Assembly: GCA_963995525.1 (NCBI GenBank)
Contig: OZ023214.1
Location: forward strand, 36,925,169 to 36,989,168
Origin: Escarpia spicata
Lineage: Eukaryota > Annelida > Polychaeta > Sabellida > Siboglinidae
Reading direction: 5' to 3'
Length of the DNA: 64,000 bases
The position numbers were made by a program, and so were the translations under genes. Numbering within the stretch: position 1 is the first letter of the stretch; each line of letters begins with the position of its first letter. The notes beneath the pieces were generated by a model. The model saw nothing but the letters and a program-made list of their open reading frames with translations, was not told where the DNA came from and ran no database searches. Positions 31,816 through 42,065 of this stretch are shown one piece after another.

Positions 31816-32548
31816 TACGATGTAAGGGGCAAGTCATCGTACATCTTCAAAACGCTGAACTGGTTTAATTGTTACTCTTCAAAACTGATATCTATCGCCG
31901 CTTTCCCCTCCAATTATCACCCCCACACCTTTCATGTCTACCAATTATTGCAATCTCCCCAATTCCCATCGTAAATGTGATCTTCCCCTTTCATTGTTTC
32001 ATAGTTTCGGCTCCCAGCGGCACTTGGCAGTGTCCATGTTCCGTTTCCTTCTCTCCAAAATATTCAATGGCAACTTCATAACATGACTTTGAAGTGGGAT
32101 GTCTCAACATTTCTCCAAGGACCCAATTACGGTTGTTTGTTGGACAATTGGTGTAAATATGTGTACTGCATGTGCGCCTACCTGGCAGCCTAGTAGACAG
32201 TCTCGTGCATTACCTATGATGTTGATGTCTTAAGGCTATTATTACATGCCATTTTTACACACTATGCCAGGAAGGTACAGTGAAGGAGGTGGGAACTTTA
32301 TTTTGAAGAATACTTCGACAACTTTTTAACCAGTCAACCATGACGTCTGCCATTCAATATTCAGCCAAGGCCCTTGATCAGCTGGCTGGCAGTGTACTTG
32401 GAATGCCAGTCAGCAGACCATTGTGGCATGCGTTGACTACCAATGGCATATCAAGAGTGCAGCCGACAAGACGAGGCCAAAGAGGCGGAACGCATTTGTG
32501 CAGACCGATTGCAGTGATAGTGTCTGCCTTCAGACGCAACCTATGTGC
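31816..32548. other. Unassigned sequence
   Basis: A plus-strand open frame starts at 32340 (96 codons) but runs into the hairpin and shows no recognised motif. Not called as a gene. Confidence 0.35.
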
Positions 32549-32627
32549 CAATTGTATGACTGCCCCCACATTGATTTGTTACGCTGTGCAGCGTAACAAT
32601 TCCGTGTGGGGGGCAGTAATACAATTG
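32549..32627. repeat. ~38-bp arm hairpin (imperfect palindrome)
   Basis: CAATTGTATGACTGCCCCC, then GATTTGTTACGCTG, is followed after about four bases by its inverted copy CAGCGTAACAATTCC, GTGTGGGGGGCAGTAATACA, ATTG. Arms 32549-32585 and 32590-32627 match at most positions. Confidence 0.85.
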
Positions 32628-32659
32628 TGATTATGCAACGTCGTGTGTTGCAAGTTCAC

Positions 32660-32807
32660 CAGCGGCAGCAACAGCAACAAATTCAACAACAACAACAACA
32701 AAAACAACAACAACAACGACAACAGCAGCAGTGACAGTAGCGATGGCGACAGCTGCAGCAGCAGCAACAACAACGGCAATGGCAGCAGCAGCAACAGGAG
32801 CAGCAGA

Positions 32808-32846
<39 letters not shown>

Positions 32847-32882
32847 AACAGCAGCAACAGCAGCAACAACAGCAACCGAGAA
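32660..32882. repeat. (CAA/CAG)n trinucleotide repeat
   Basis: CAACAACAACAA and CAGCAGCAACAG tracts with interruptions (GGCGACAGC, GGCAATGGC). All frames give homopolymer peptides (Gln, Asn/Ser, Ala/Thr on plus; Leu, Val, Cys on minus). It lies directly upstream of a LINE endonuclease fragment. Confidence 0.95.
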
Positions 32883-33007
32883 CGACGACAATTTGTTTAA
32901 CTTTCGCGATGCCAGGACAGGCGTACATCGAACTGGCGTTAATCTGGACAATCTGATCCGTGTTGAGCGAGTGAACACAGCCTCACGCTGGACAAGGGAC
33001 CTCTAAT

Positions 33008-33325
33008 TCGCCCTTGTTAATCCATGTTCTGTGCGGAATAAGACAGAGGACATCAGTGACTATGTAGTGAATAATGATATTGACGTCGTTCTGATGACAG
33101 AAACTTGGCTAACATCTGATGATGCGGTTAAACGTGCGGAACTGACGCCCGGAGGGTATAATTTGAAAGACAACCCGAGACCGTCCGGCAGAACTGGTGG
33201 CGGGGTTGGTATACTTTTCAAGACTGGTATTCAGTGTGCTGTCATCTGGCGAACTCAATTCCTTTGAGTATAGTAATTATGAGCTATTATGTCAAAAGAC
33301 GAAAGTTGATGTGCATGTGTTTATT
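33008..33325 (+). pseudogene. LINE APE-type endonuclease N-terminus
   Basis: The plus-strand frame encodes NPCSVRNKTEDISDYVVNND, IDVVLMTETWL (the conserved N-x-x-S-x-R-NK and E-T-W-L motifs of LINE apurinic-like endonucleases), then GGYNLKDNPRPSGRTGGGVG and ILFKTGIQ. A frameshift near 33262 moves the continuation FEYSNYELLC into another frame. The catalytic His and SDHD end of the domain and all reverse transcriptase are missing. It follows the (CAA)n tract, possibly in the 5' region of the same element. Confidence 0.8.
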
Positions 33326-34014
33326 TCATGCTCAAATTGTCCTGCTAGCTCTATTATCAAACAACGCATTACACATTCTGCTGCAGCTGTGAAACTACAG
33401 AGGCGGCATCATTGGCTGCCTGTACAAGGACATACTGTTTGACCTGTACTAGACTGAGGAAGCAGACTATGGTGGACATGCTCACTACATGCTCACTACA
33501 TGGTCATTAGTGTTACGGTGAGGTAAATTTTACAGATATATAATTAACTGCTGTGTTTGTCGTCACAATGCAACTTCCAAGTATTCCAGGACGATGACTA
33601 CAACAGAGAATGCAGACTTCAGTGTGTACAGTGCATGTGTACGACTGACCCATCTTGTCTCACAAAACGAATGCAGCGTGCACTCCACGATGGGTGCCAT
33701 TTTGGCAGCTCCTTCATATCACCGAGTGCATATCTTTGCCACCAAAACTCCATATTTTTCCCGTTGAACTATACACTTTGTGGACAATGCTTCACCGGTT
33801 GTGCTGGCGGCTTCAACAAATCCAAGACATTCACTGGAGATGCGAGAAGATGCCTCATCCACTGCAGATACTTTCTGGGAAAGACTTAAAGCGAATTATC
33901 TCACATATATTAAAAGACACTTATAATTTCAACAGTTTGTGTCCACATTGATGGAGACAATGAATTAATAGGATGTCTCCAGTTAGCTTCACGGAAGGTA
34001 TGTTTGGTATTTTT
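33326..34014. other. Unassigned, possibly retrotransposon-derived
   Basis: A short RRHHWLPV string at 33400-33430 recalls the LHWLPV motif of LINE C-termini. Two overlapping plus frames at 33557-33951 have no recognised motif. No gene is called. Confidence 0.3.
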
Positions 34015-34497
34015 GAGCATTGGCGTTCCAGTTTTCCACAGCTAGATCTAGATAGTTAAGCTACATGTCATTCTCGAAGGTAACAGTGAGAAAGCCTACT
34101 CTTCTACGTCAATGGCTTTCCCATGTTCTTCGTCCTTGACCACCACTTCTCCCACTTGCCCACCAGCTACCTAATCATTGACAATGTCAATATCAGCTGC
34201 ATCAACAGTTTTTTATATATAATTTAAATGATTAAAAAACCTAACTTGTCGATTTCTTTTTCCGATGTGAAGCTACATCTCAACGCCACCATTAAGGGTT
34301 TGTATGCTATCACCTTACTGACTTCATAGTGGCTGCATGCTTCTGTTAGTTTCGCCCCCATAGAGGTAGTCAAACATTGATAAATTGTTACAAGTGAATG
34401 ATGACATAAATTATATGCTTTGCTTAGACAACGGCTTGCCTGCCGGTGGGTATATCAGCGGTAGCTGCTTCTTAGAAAGGCTGCCTTCGTCTAGTGA
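34015..34497 (+). repeat. Dispersed direct repeat, copy 1 (partner at 39243-39672)
   Basis: Strings shared with the second copy, in order: CCAGTTTTCC, GCTAGATCTAG, GTCATTCTCGAAG, AACAGTGAGAAAGCCTA, TGGCTTTCCCATGTTCTTC, CTTCATAGTGGCTGCATGCT, TCTGTTAGTTTCGCCCC, AGAGGTAGTCAAACATTGAT, AAATTGTTACAAGTGAATGA and AGAAAGGCTGCCTTCGTCTA. The unit is about 430-480 bp; family unknown. Confidence 0.9.
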
Positions 34498-34584
34498 CTT
34501 CATCCTTTGTCATCAAAGTATTGATAAATTATCTTTGACAAGGAGTACAACGTTATCAGGGATTTCAGCGACCACTGTCTTAAA

Positions 34585-34905
34585 TTGAATTTTTGGTTTG
34601 ACAAATTGATGTGGAAGCGGCTAGTTACGCCCCTGACCACGTATGAACTAAGGAAGACCAGACTGCGATGGATTGGACATGTGGTTTGGAGAGACGACGA
34701 CAATGCGATCAGGAAAACATGGAGGCTGCCGGTGGAACGCAAACGCAGCAGCGGACGACAAAGGATACGAATGAGGGACATAGTGAGGAGAGAGACGTGG
34801 AGATGGCAGAGGTTGTGGAAGAGGACGCAATGGACTTCGTGGAGGATGAGGATCCTATATTTAGAGAATACACCGTCGACAGAAGATGAGATAATACGTT
34901 GTTAA
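34585..34905 (+). pseudogene. LINE C-terminal fragment
   Basis: The open frame reads YELRKTRLRWIGHVVWRDDD then ERKRSSGRQRIRMRDIVRRE. This is the LRW-GHV--RDD and G(K)R-GR- pattern at the C-terminus of many endonuclease/reverse-transcriptase proteins of LINEs. It is followed by an acidic alternative frame. Only the tail of the element is here. Confidence 0.7.
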
Positions 34906-35084
34906 TTAGACAAAACTGCAACTAAGGAGATGCCCTTGATACTCTTTGGTGCAAATATCGAGGACCCAGTTGTCTGACTAGAATACAGTAATACAATAAA
35001 ATACTTGTGTTACACTAGACCAAAGCAACATAAATATTTGCACGCTACTAGAGTCTCACTGCCGTTTTGCATCTTGTTCGTTCA

Positions 35085-35320
35085 CTATATAAGTTACTCC
35101 AGTTCACTCAGCTGTATGAATGCGTACCAGGCTACAAAGAGTGATAAACGTTTATGTGCGAATAGCCACCGCGCATTAATTGCAGCGTGGCTGAATGCTT
35201 CCCAAAGAAGTCGAGATGGTGTTCGATTGAACTGGTCTGCCATGGTGTAAAGTGTAAAGCGCGTTGAGCAGCCCGAAAGACTGGATACTGCACTATATAA
35301 GAATTTACCTCTACCTTTTT
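35085..35320 (+). mobile_element. tRNA-derived SINE (family 2), body and tail
   Basis: Begins within the body (GTTACTCCAGTTCACTCAGC) and includes GCGCATTAATTGCAGCGTGG, AAGAAGTCGAGATGGTGTTC and AGTGTAAAGCGCGTTGAGCA. The end is GACTGGATACTGCACTATAT, AAGAATTTACC. The tRNA-like head is missing. Confidence 0.9.
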
Positions 35321-36055
35321 TGGTCTTTCCCGTCATCTTCTTCTACAATCCTCTTCTGTTTTCCCTGCTCTCGTTGTCTGTCTGTCCTCCTCATTCTGTA
35401 TACACGTCGTGCCCACCCCTGTCTGCTTCAATTGTTTTCATGTTTAGGTGTTTAGGCAGTAATCCTGTGTTAAAGGCCGCGTAATCTGCAACAGCAAACC
35501 TAACACCGCCACCATCGCGCGGAGAGAGATAGATTATGACAGCAATAAATTATTAGTCCACGTTATAAATCGGAATAAGAAGGAAACACTCGGTAGCACA
35601 GTCGAACGACCAAAATATATATTGGTATGTTGTTACAATACGATGCGCATGTAAAAATATACGAGCTTTGCTTGTATCCAATACCCTATTATCCTCGTTC
35701 ATAAAATGCTATCTCGTGACCTTCAATCTGGAAGCGGGATTGGAGGATTATGTGGCAAGAGAATCGTTAATCAAACGATCGTCGCTTTATTCGCAGAAGC
35801 AGAGTTAAAGCCCCTGAGCTACGTTCAATATTTCATGAAAACGAAATGCCGGTTTGAGGAGCTATTAATCCAGATGCGAATTGCTTTTGATTGAGTAGAC
35901 ATCACGGACGGAAATCCCACGACCGTTTGACAAACAATTCACACCCATTACTGTGTCATTCGGACATTTAACAATATGGTTGTAACAACAGCATAGTCAA
36001 TCAGTATCAGACTGAAGTGAAATGGTTGGCGAAAATCGTAACATGTCGAGAGTGT
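35321..36055. other. Intergenic, nothing recognised
   Basis: A pyrimidine-rich stretch (35310-35440) and otherwise unremarkable sequence. The open frame at 35706-35894 has no known motif. Confidence 0.35.
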
Positions 36056-36059
36056 TGGG

Positions 36060-36352
36060 TTTACAACTAGTGCCTACCAAGTTACGAGTAAGATATGCCT
36101 TACTCTAAAGTATTTATGTGGACATAGTCAAAATGAGTAAGAAGTTTCGATGGCTTACTCTGGAATATGTGTGTGGATTACAACCAATGCGAGCAAGACG
36201 TTTCTAAAGTTTACTCTGAAGTACGTGTATGGACTACAACCAATACGAATAAGACGTTTTTAAGTATTACTAGAATATCTGTGTGAAGTACTGCCAATAC
36301 GAGTAAGACGTTTCTATGGCTTACTTTGTAGTATGTTTGTGGACTACTACCA
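36060..36352. repeat. ~57-bp degenerate minisatellite (five units)
   Basis: Units contain GAGTAAGACGTTTCTATGGC, TTACTCTGAAGTATGTGTGT and GGACTACAACCAATAC, at 48-57 base spacing (near 36086, 36134, 36190, 36246, 36302). A further unit (GGGGTATCACCAGTATGAGT, AAGATCTTACC) resumes at 36590 after an intervening LINE piece. Confidence 0.8.
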
Positions 36353-36369
36353 GTACTTGTCATAAGGTG

Positions 36370-36495
36370 TATTTTATGGTGCGCCTACATGTCTACATTT
36401 GCCCAACCTGCTTCAAAGCCTGGAAATCCAGGATAGGCCTCTACAACCACCAGAATGCGTGTCGCCGTCCCCAGCGACAAAGATCTTCCTATTGA
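36370..36495 (+). pseudogene. LINE C-terminal zinc-finger fragment
   Basis: The plus frame VYFMVRLHVYICPTCFKAWK, SRIGLYNHQNACRRPQRQ then stop matches the C-terminal Cys2-His-Cys finger (C-x2-C-x-[12]-H-x3-5-C) of many LINE-encoded endonuclease/RT proteins (…CKSRIGL-SH-…). It interrupts the 57-bp minisatellite. Confidence 0.65.
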
Positions 36496-36589
36496 TCTTT
36501 GCAAGCCAAGAATCTGCCATCAACCAATCACTACCCGTATAAGCCAGACATGTTAAGTACGTCCACTTGGAGTATCATTATTATGTGTG

Positions 36590-37024
36590 TGGGGTATCAC
36601 CAGTATGAGTAAGATCTTACCATACCTTCTTATTCTGCTGATAATATGTTTTAAGAAGAAGTTGGTGAGGAGAGTACTAAATTGGGCTGGACGTGTGGGG
36701 AGAGCGGGTATAGAACGGCTGGCAAAGAAAGCAGATATTCGGAGTGTGGAAGAGGAAAGGAGGCGAGGAAGACATAGACTGCGATGGAAGAAATATGTAA
36801 AGAGAGATTTGGAAGGATTGAGAGAGGAGAACGAGAGCACAAAATTGAGAGGAAGGGAGACGGCTGGTGGAGAGAGCAGTGCAAAATCATTGAGGGAAAA
36901 GAAACAATTAAAGAAAAGCAAACAGAAGTCGAGGATCAGAATCGAGGCCAGCCTCACCCCTGATAGACAGGGAAACAAGAGGGGAACAGCATATGTGCGG
37001 AATACGACCGACAAGACGAAATAA
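36590..37024 (+). pseudogene. LINE C-terminal fragment
   Basis: The open frame, stop at 37022, reads VLNWAGRVGRAGIERLAKKA, VEEERRRGRHRLRWKKYVKR then DLEGLREE. This is the W-GHV-R----RLA-K and GR-RLRW---V-DL pattern of LINE C-termini, with Arg in place of His in the first motif. The N-terminal 25 codons are minisatellite-derived. It looks open by chance; no upstream RT is present. Confidence 0.65.
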
Positions 37025-37865
37025 TGAGATTTACCGGGGCGTACTGAAGAGGATATATCCGGACTACTGCTCTACGACCAGTGACAGTAAAACTTTAACA
37101 ACGCCGACCTAACTCAGACAACCCACAGTATATCGGCTTCCTATATTTGTTTTCAAGGCGCTGATTTCCCGCAGGAATATCTTCACTGCCGATCGTGAGC
37201 TCTCCTCAACGTCTTCCGCCTGTTGTTCATGCGAACGCACTCTGCGATCAAGACCAATCGTCTTGCAGGAAGCAGAGCAATACACGCGAGGGAGCGATTT
37301 CGTCAGCATTCGTACGCCGCATTAACGGGAACAGACAGCATCAAGTGTTCGCTAGATAAAAACCACCATTCCCGGGGTACTGACGAAACCTCGCGTCCTA
37401 CCCATACGAATCACTGCTTAGATGGAAGATGCCTTTACATTATGTCGTCCCTAATCTTTTTACTAGTCAACCCTATAACTGTTCGAAGGCGCTCGCGTGG
37501 AAGGAATTTGTTTACTTCCGGATACCTGGGGGTCGCGTCGTTCGTTCTTTGTCCGTTGAGCAGATGTCATTTTCGCATGATTGACGGCATCTGTGAGTAG
37601 GACGTCTGTCTCAGCGACAGAAGGCGGTGGTGGATCGTACTGAGGGTATTGATCGGTGCGGGCGACACCTGCCGGACTGTCAGGACAGCGCAGTTACGCC
37701 GCACAGGCACGTCTGTGACAGGTGTCCAACGGAGACGGGCATGATCAGAGGCGCACGGAGAAACCACAGGGTCGGCCATCAGGGAAACACTTCGACTCGC
37801 TCGGCTAAAGTAAATGTGTTTCGTAAAGATCAGCTATCTGGAAGAGACTGAGAGAAAGGTAAATG
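37025..37865. other. Intergenic, nothing recognised
   Basis: Moderately GC-rich; overlapping short frames on both strands with no motif. Confidence 0.35.
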
Positions 37866-37867
37866 AA

Positions 37868-37873
37868 AGAGGA

Positions 37874-37905
<32 letters not shown>

Positions 37906-37940
37906 CACACACATACACACACACACACAACACACACACC
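37868..37940. repeat. (ACGC)n/(CA)n microsatellite
   Basis: GACGCACGCACGCACGCACG run passing into ACACACACATACACACACAC. Confidence 0.95.
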
Positions 37941-38369
37941 ACAATATTGACTTCTCACCGGCCTTGTGTTTATATGTTGTATATTTTTGGTGTCTGTTAT
38001 TCTTTGTAATCTAACCATTGCACGAAAGGGACATTCGTCTGTTTTGCAGAATACGACGAATAAGTTGAGGCGATATATGTAGGCGATCCGTTTACTGGTT
38101 TATTGGCATACCACTTACAACGTTGCAAATGATGTGATATTCTGCAGTTTTATGAAACATAAATTTGTTAAGAACCCGTTATATAGTTGCAGTCTCTGTT
38201 AAACTACAATGTTAACTGTTTTTTAAGAAAGCATATGTACACCATGATCAATATTTACTTATTTAATCATAGTTTATACGATATACGTCACTTTGGCGAA
38301 TGTAGTTGTTCGTCCTTTGCGCCGTTTCATCTTGACTTCACTTAATTCATCCATTTAACTTGGTGACAT

Positions 38370-38625
38370 GATGGATTTGTTTCCGCCTGACATTGTGACA
38401 GCCAGGCAAGACCCGCTGAGGCCGCTGTCCCTCTCAACGGTGTCTGACATTGTGACAGCCAGGCAAGACCCACTGAGGCCGGTGTCCCTCTCAATGGTGC
38501 CTGACATTGTGACAGCCAGACAAGTCCCATTGAGACCGGTGTCCCTCTCAAAGGTGTATGTCATTGTGACAGCCAGACAAGTCCCAATGAGACCAGTGTC
38601 CCTCTCGATGGTGTATCTCAGCGTC
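38370..38625. repeat. 57-bp minisatellite, four to five units
   Basis: GACATTGTGACAGCCAGGCA, AGACCC-CTGAGGCC, then GTCCCTCTCAA-GGTG recurs with exact 57-base spacing (TTGTGACAGCCAG at about 38393, 38450, 38507 and 38564). 57 is a multiple of three, and the array is open in one plus and two minus frames. Confidence 0.95.
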
Positions 38626-38639
38626 GTATTAGGGTGATC

Positions 38640-39242
38640 TCGTCGCCAATGGCCCTCGGGTTTCTAAAGAAGAACACGGTTTGCAACTTCATCGTGGGGC
38701 ATCACAGACCCTGCCAAGCTTAGACGTCGTTGCCTCACGGCTTTTATCTTTACAATGCATGCATTGTGTGACAATATATATTTGTTGTGTTGAAGAAAGT
38801 GATACTTGACTGTATAGAGCATATTGATTCACAGTAGTTGTATTTTAAAGATGAACGAACTCAGTTTGCAACATTAATATACAACTTAACACTTAGGTTT
38901 CGCGGCAATACCAGCATTGTGTTACCCGAGTGAAGTTCCAGTATTCTAAATGTTAAAGTAGTCTATCATGCCATTCACAGTAGCATGTTTTATGCGTACA
39001 GACGTCACTCCCAGTTGTCGGTGCAATTCTGTTCATGCATTGTACACTTAACAATGCTTTGCACGGTTGCGTAGTTCTGACATGAAAAGCGTCATTGGCA
39101 ACACTCGATTTGTTTGAAGTGAGATCACAATTTAACGACGGATTAGTGTCAATCACACGTGGCTAAATAATTGTCATAACAAATACATTCAAACATATTG
39201 ATCAATAGTGTTTCATTGTGGTAATGTATTATTATAATATAT
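38640..39242. other. Intergenic, nothing recognised
   Basis: No supported frame or repeat. Confidence 0.4.
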
Positions 39243-39672
39243 GTTGGGCATTGGCTTTCCAGTTTTCCAAAGCTAGATCTAGGTAGTTAATCTACGTGTC
39301 ATTCTCGAAGATAACAGTGAGAAAGCCTATTCCTCTCCGTCAGTGGCTTTCCCATGTTCTTCACCCTTGACCACCATTTCTCCCACCAGCTAATTATTAA
39401 CAATGGAATATAAACTGCAGCAACAGTGTTTTTGATAATTTAAACTATTAAAAAGTTTCGATTTCTTTTGCCGATGTGATGTATGGTATCGCTTTACTGG
39501 CTTCATAGTGGCTGCATGCTTCTGTTAGTTTCGCCCCATAGAGGTAGTCAAACATTGATAAATTGTTACAAGTGAATGACGACATAAATTATATGCTTTG
39601 CCTAGACACCGACTTGCCTGCCGAGCCGTATACTAGCGGCAGCAGCTTCGTAGAAAGGCTGCCTTCGTCTAG
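39243..39672 (+). repeat. Dispersed direct repeat, copy 2 (partner at 34015-34497)
   Basis: Same order of shared strings as copy 1, with deletions of about 30 bases (after GCCGATGTGA) and about 15 bases (around CACCAGCTA). Divergence is roughly 10-15% by eye. Both copies end at GCCTTCGTCTAGT. Confidence 0.9.
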
Positions 39673-40130
39673 TAAGCCATTCATTCACTCATTTCAAACT
39701 TCATAATAAAAAATTGCCTAAACAGATAACATTAATATTGATAGAAATGATGTTTTATACTTTGTATAACAGAACGTGATTTGGGCGGAATTTCATTTAT
39801 CTTTTATATGTGACACTCTTCGACACAGACGAAGTGTTTTTCTTCCAAGACATTTTATTGATCACGTTATAGGACTGCTGTTGTAGTTTCCTGTGTTGTT
39901 TAACAGTCATAATCTTAATACGTTAATACGAATGTGTAAACCATCAAAGTTATGAGTTGTAAACTGCGTGAAGGTCGCCACACACTGCATATTATCCACA
40001 CAGAGTTAGACCGGATAGATTGGTTTAATGACAACTACGTAGCTTGAACAATTACAGAAAGGAAGCTTGGCGTTGCGAGCAATACTACGTTATAAATCTG
40101 TCTGAAGTTAGACCGGTGTAGGACATTCAA
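39673..40130. other. Intergenic, nothing recognised
   Basis: AT-rich; no supported frame. Confidence 0.4.
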
Positions 40131-40202
40131 AACACTACACCGCTGAAAACACTACAGTAGTGTTTTGAGCGTACTTTCAAAACACTACCGTAGTGTTTTT
40201 GA
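40128..40202. repeat. Cluster of short palindromes (AAAACACTAC/GTAGTGTTTT)
   Basis: AAAACACTACAGTAGTGTTT (T) and AAAACACTACCGTAGTGTTT (T) are two near-perfect palindromes with 10-base arms, preceded by a further half-site AAAACACTACACCG. They lie within 75 bases. Confidence 0.85.
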
Positions 40203-41555
40203 GGATAAAATCTTGAACTTACTACACCGACTAAATGTTTCTGTGTTAATTCGACATAAGACACTGTGACGAAAGAAAAGAAAGACGCGTTGATGAAGGT
40301 GATTTCACTTGATTGCACCGGGCACATAATTTATGTTCTTGTTCCAACACTTGGTCGTGTGTCCTTTACGTATGGAGGCTCTTTGTAAAAATGGCTATGC
40401 GTCTGTGATTCGTATGTCGGTGGCAATATTAAAGACTCCGTGGCTATTTTGTAAAGCAATGTATTGCAATTCTAAATTAATATTTAGTTAAACTCAGTTC
40501 TTGTTTATTGCATCTTGATAAAACCATAGACTGAAAAACCACAGGTATCAAAAATAAAGTTGATCTTCACAATCCATTTAAATTTTACCGTTTTTTGTTG
40601 TGTCGTCTTCCTAAAAATGTATAAGTTATATAATTATGGTAACCTTGATTGCTTCCCTATGATTCTTCTCATACAGAAATGAAATTAATAATTTTCAAGC
40701 AAACAGTAACACTAAGATTAACTAAGATTCCCATCTTCACCATATATAGTTAACTGTACCCATATTTACCGTGATGACATTCTGAAGAAACCATTTATGA
40801 AATATTTTTATTTGGCTTAATTCATTAAATCCTCAAACTTCACGATCATACAAAAGTATCAGTTTTATAATTAGTGAGATATCAACGATATCGTGGAAGG
40901 ACGTATTTACACAGTGACTCGATGACGCTCTTCCGATATCGCATATTTGTACAAACTCGGAATAACTGTTACGGGTATTAGGTTCAGTTATCCTTGAAAC
41001 CACTGGATAGGTGTCGGTCACGTGCTTTTTTGTAGAAAGCAACGATTGCTGACAACATCAACACAAAAACACAGCATGATACTATCGCGCATTAATCAGC
41101 TAGTGTTGTTAATTCAGCAATATGAACATTTAGCAACCGAAAAGGGTTATGGTGAAAGGTACCTCATTTCACAACGCGATATCCAGTTCGTATGGTCGCC
41201 CAACGCGTGGTAGGCTCTTCCTCGGCAGACCTATTCATTCCAACGTCAATTTGACGACACACGACACCAATAAAAATACCTCGTTGTGCCATAACAATGC
41301 TTATGGTATACAGAAAATTACGCTTAAGTGGAACTCATATGTTTCAATTCACAGCAAACTATAGTTCAAAACTTTATTGATTTATATGCACCTCTCAATT
41401 GTGAATGGAAATCTGGTGACTGGCCTTGCGAGAACAAAATATTACATGAACGGTAGGAGTTGATATTGTAATTTTGTTTGACGCTTGATGTGTAATGTTA
41501 ACTAAAACACAGACTCCCTAATGCTTTATTGATACCTATTGTAATACCAATAAAC
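40203..41555. other. Intergenic, nothing recognised
   Basis: AT-rich; small open frames without motifs. Confidence 0.4.
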
Positions 41556-41568
41556 TACGAGATAGCCG

Positions 41569-41742
41569 ATGGACATTACTACCTGTAGACCGTATGAAGG
41601 GAAACGATCCAGAGGAATACCGGCAAGACGGTGGAGAAACGAACTAGACAAGTACTGGAAGGGCACCATCTGGCAGAGAATAGCGCAAGACAGGCAGATG
41701 CTGAGGCCTTGGCCCAACCACGGAACACTAAGGCCGCACAAT
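41569..41742 (+). pseudogene. LINE C-terminal fragment
   Basis: KRSRGIPARRWRNELDKYWK, GTIWQRIAQDRQML matches the GRP--RW-D(E)L…W---AQDR--W end of LINE endonuclease/RT proteins, with Ile-Pro in place of Arg-Pro. It runs directly into an ATG/GAT trinucleotide tail, the usual 3' end of this class. Confidence 0.75.
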
Positions 41743-41815
41743 GATGTTGATGATAATGATGATGATGATGATGATTGATGATGATGCTGATGATGATGAT
41801 AATGATTATGATTGT
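41743..41815. repeat. (GAT)n microsatellite, LINE tail
   Basis: GATGATGATGATGATTGATG and related trinucleotides follow the LINE C-terminal codons. Confidence 0.9.
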
Positions 41816-41984
41816 AACACTGTCATGCATCAGATAGACCTTTGACCGACGATCTGCATTATACTTACTTAGCTACTTAGTCTTCTTCGTGCCTATATGG
41901 TATACTGTCACGCAAGGCGGTATCTTTAGTTCTTCCGGCTGCAGCTGGCTTTGGTGCCTGGTCCCAACTTAGGTTACTTTTAAT

Positions 41985-42065
41985 AATAATACTATTTTAT
42001 TTGTATAGCGTCAAGTATCCGGATAAAAACATGTTCGAAGGCGCTTAAAATACAACATTGTTAAA
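41985..42065 (-). mobile_element. LINE 3' terminal fragment
   Basis: Read on the minus strand: AAGCGCCTTCGAACATG, then ATCCGGATACTTGACGCTAT, ACAAATAAAATAG and an ATT-rich tail. The AAGCGC…GGATACT…GCTATA arrangement is the same as the 3' end of the family 2 SINEs. Only the tail is recognisable. Confidence 0.5.

Noticed and set aside
32579..33006. Polyglutamine or poly-alanine protein gene
   Set aside because: The frames are products of a (CAA/CAG)n tract. No flanking conserved protein sequence or supported start is present on either strand.
36587..37024. Intact small host gene of 145 codons
   Set aside because: Its central part matches LINE C-terminal motifs and its start is minisatellite-derived; more likely a chance-open LINE fragment.
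34015..39672. LTR retrotransposon bounded by the two direct repeats
   Set aside because: No gag/pol lies between them, no TG…CA termini or target duplications are visible, and the intervening sequence is a mix of unrelated elements.
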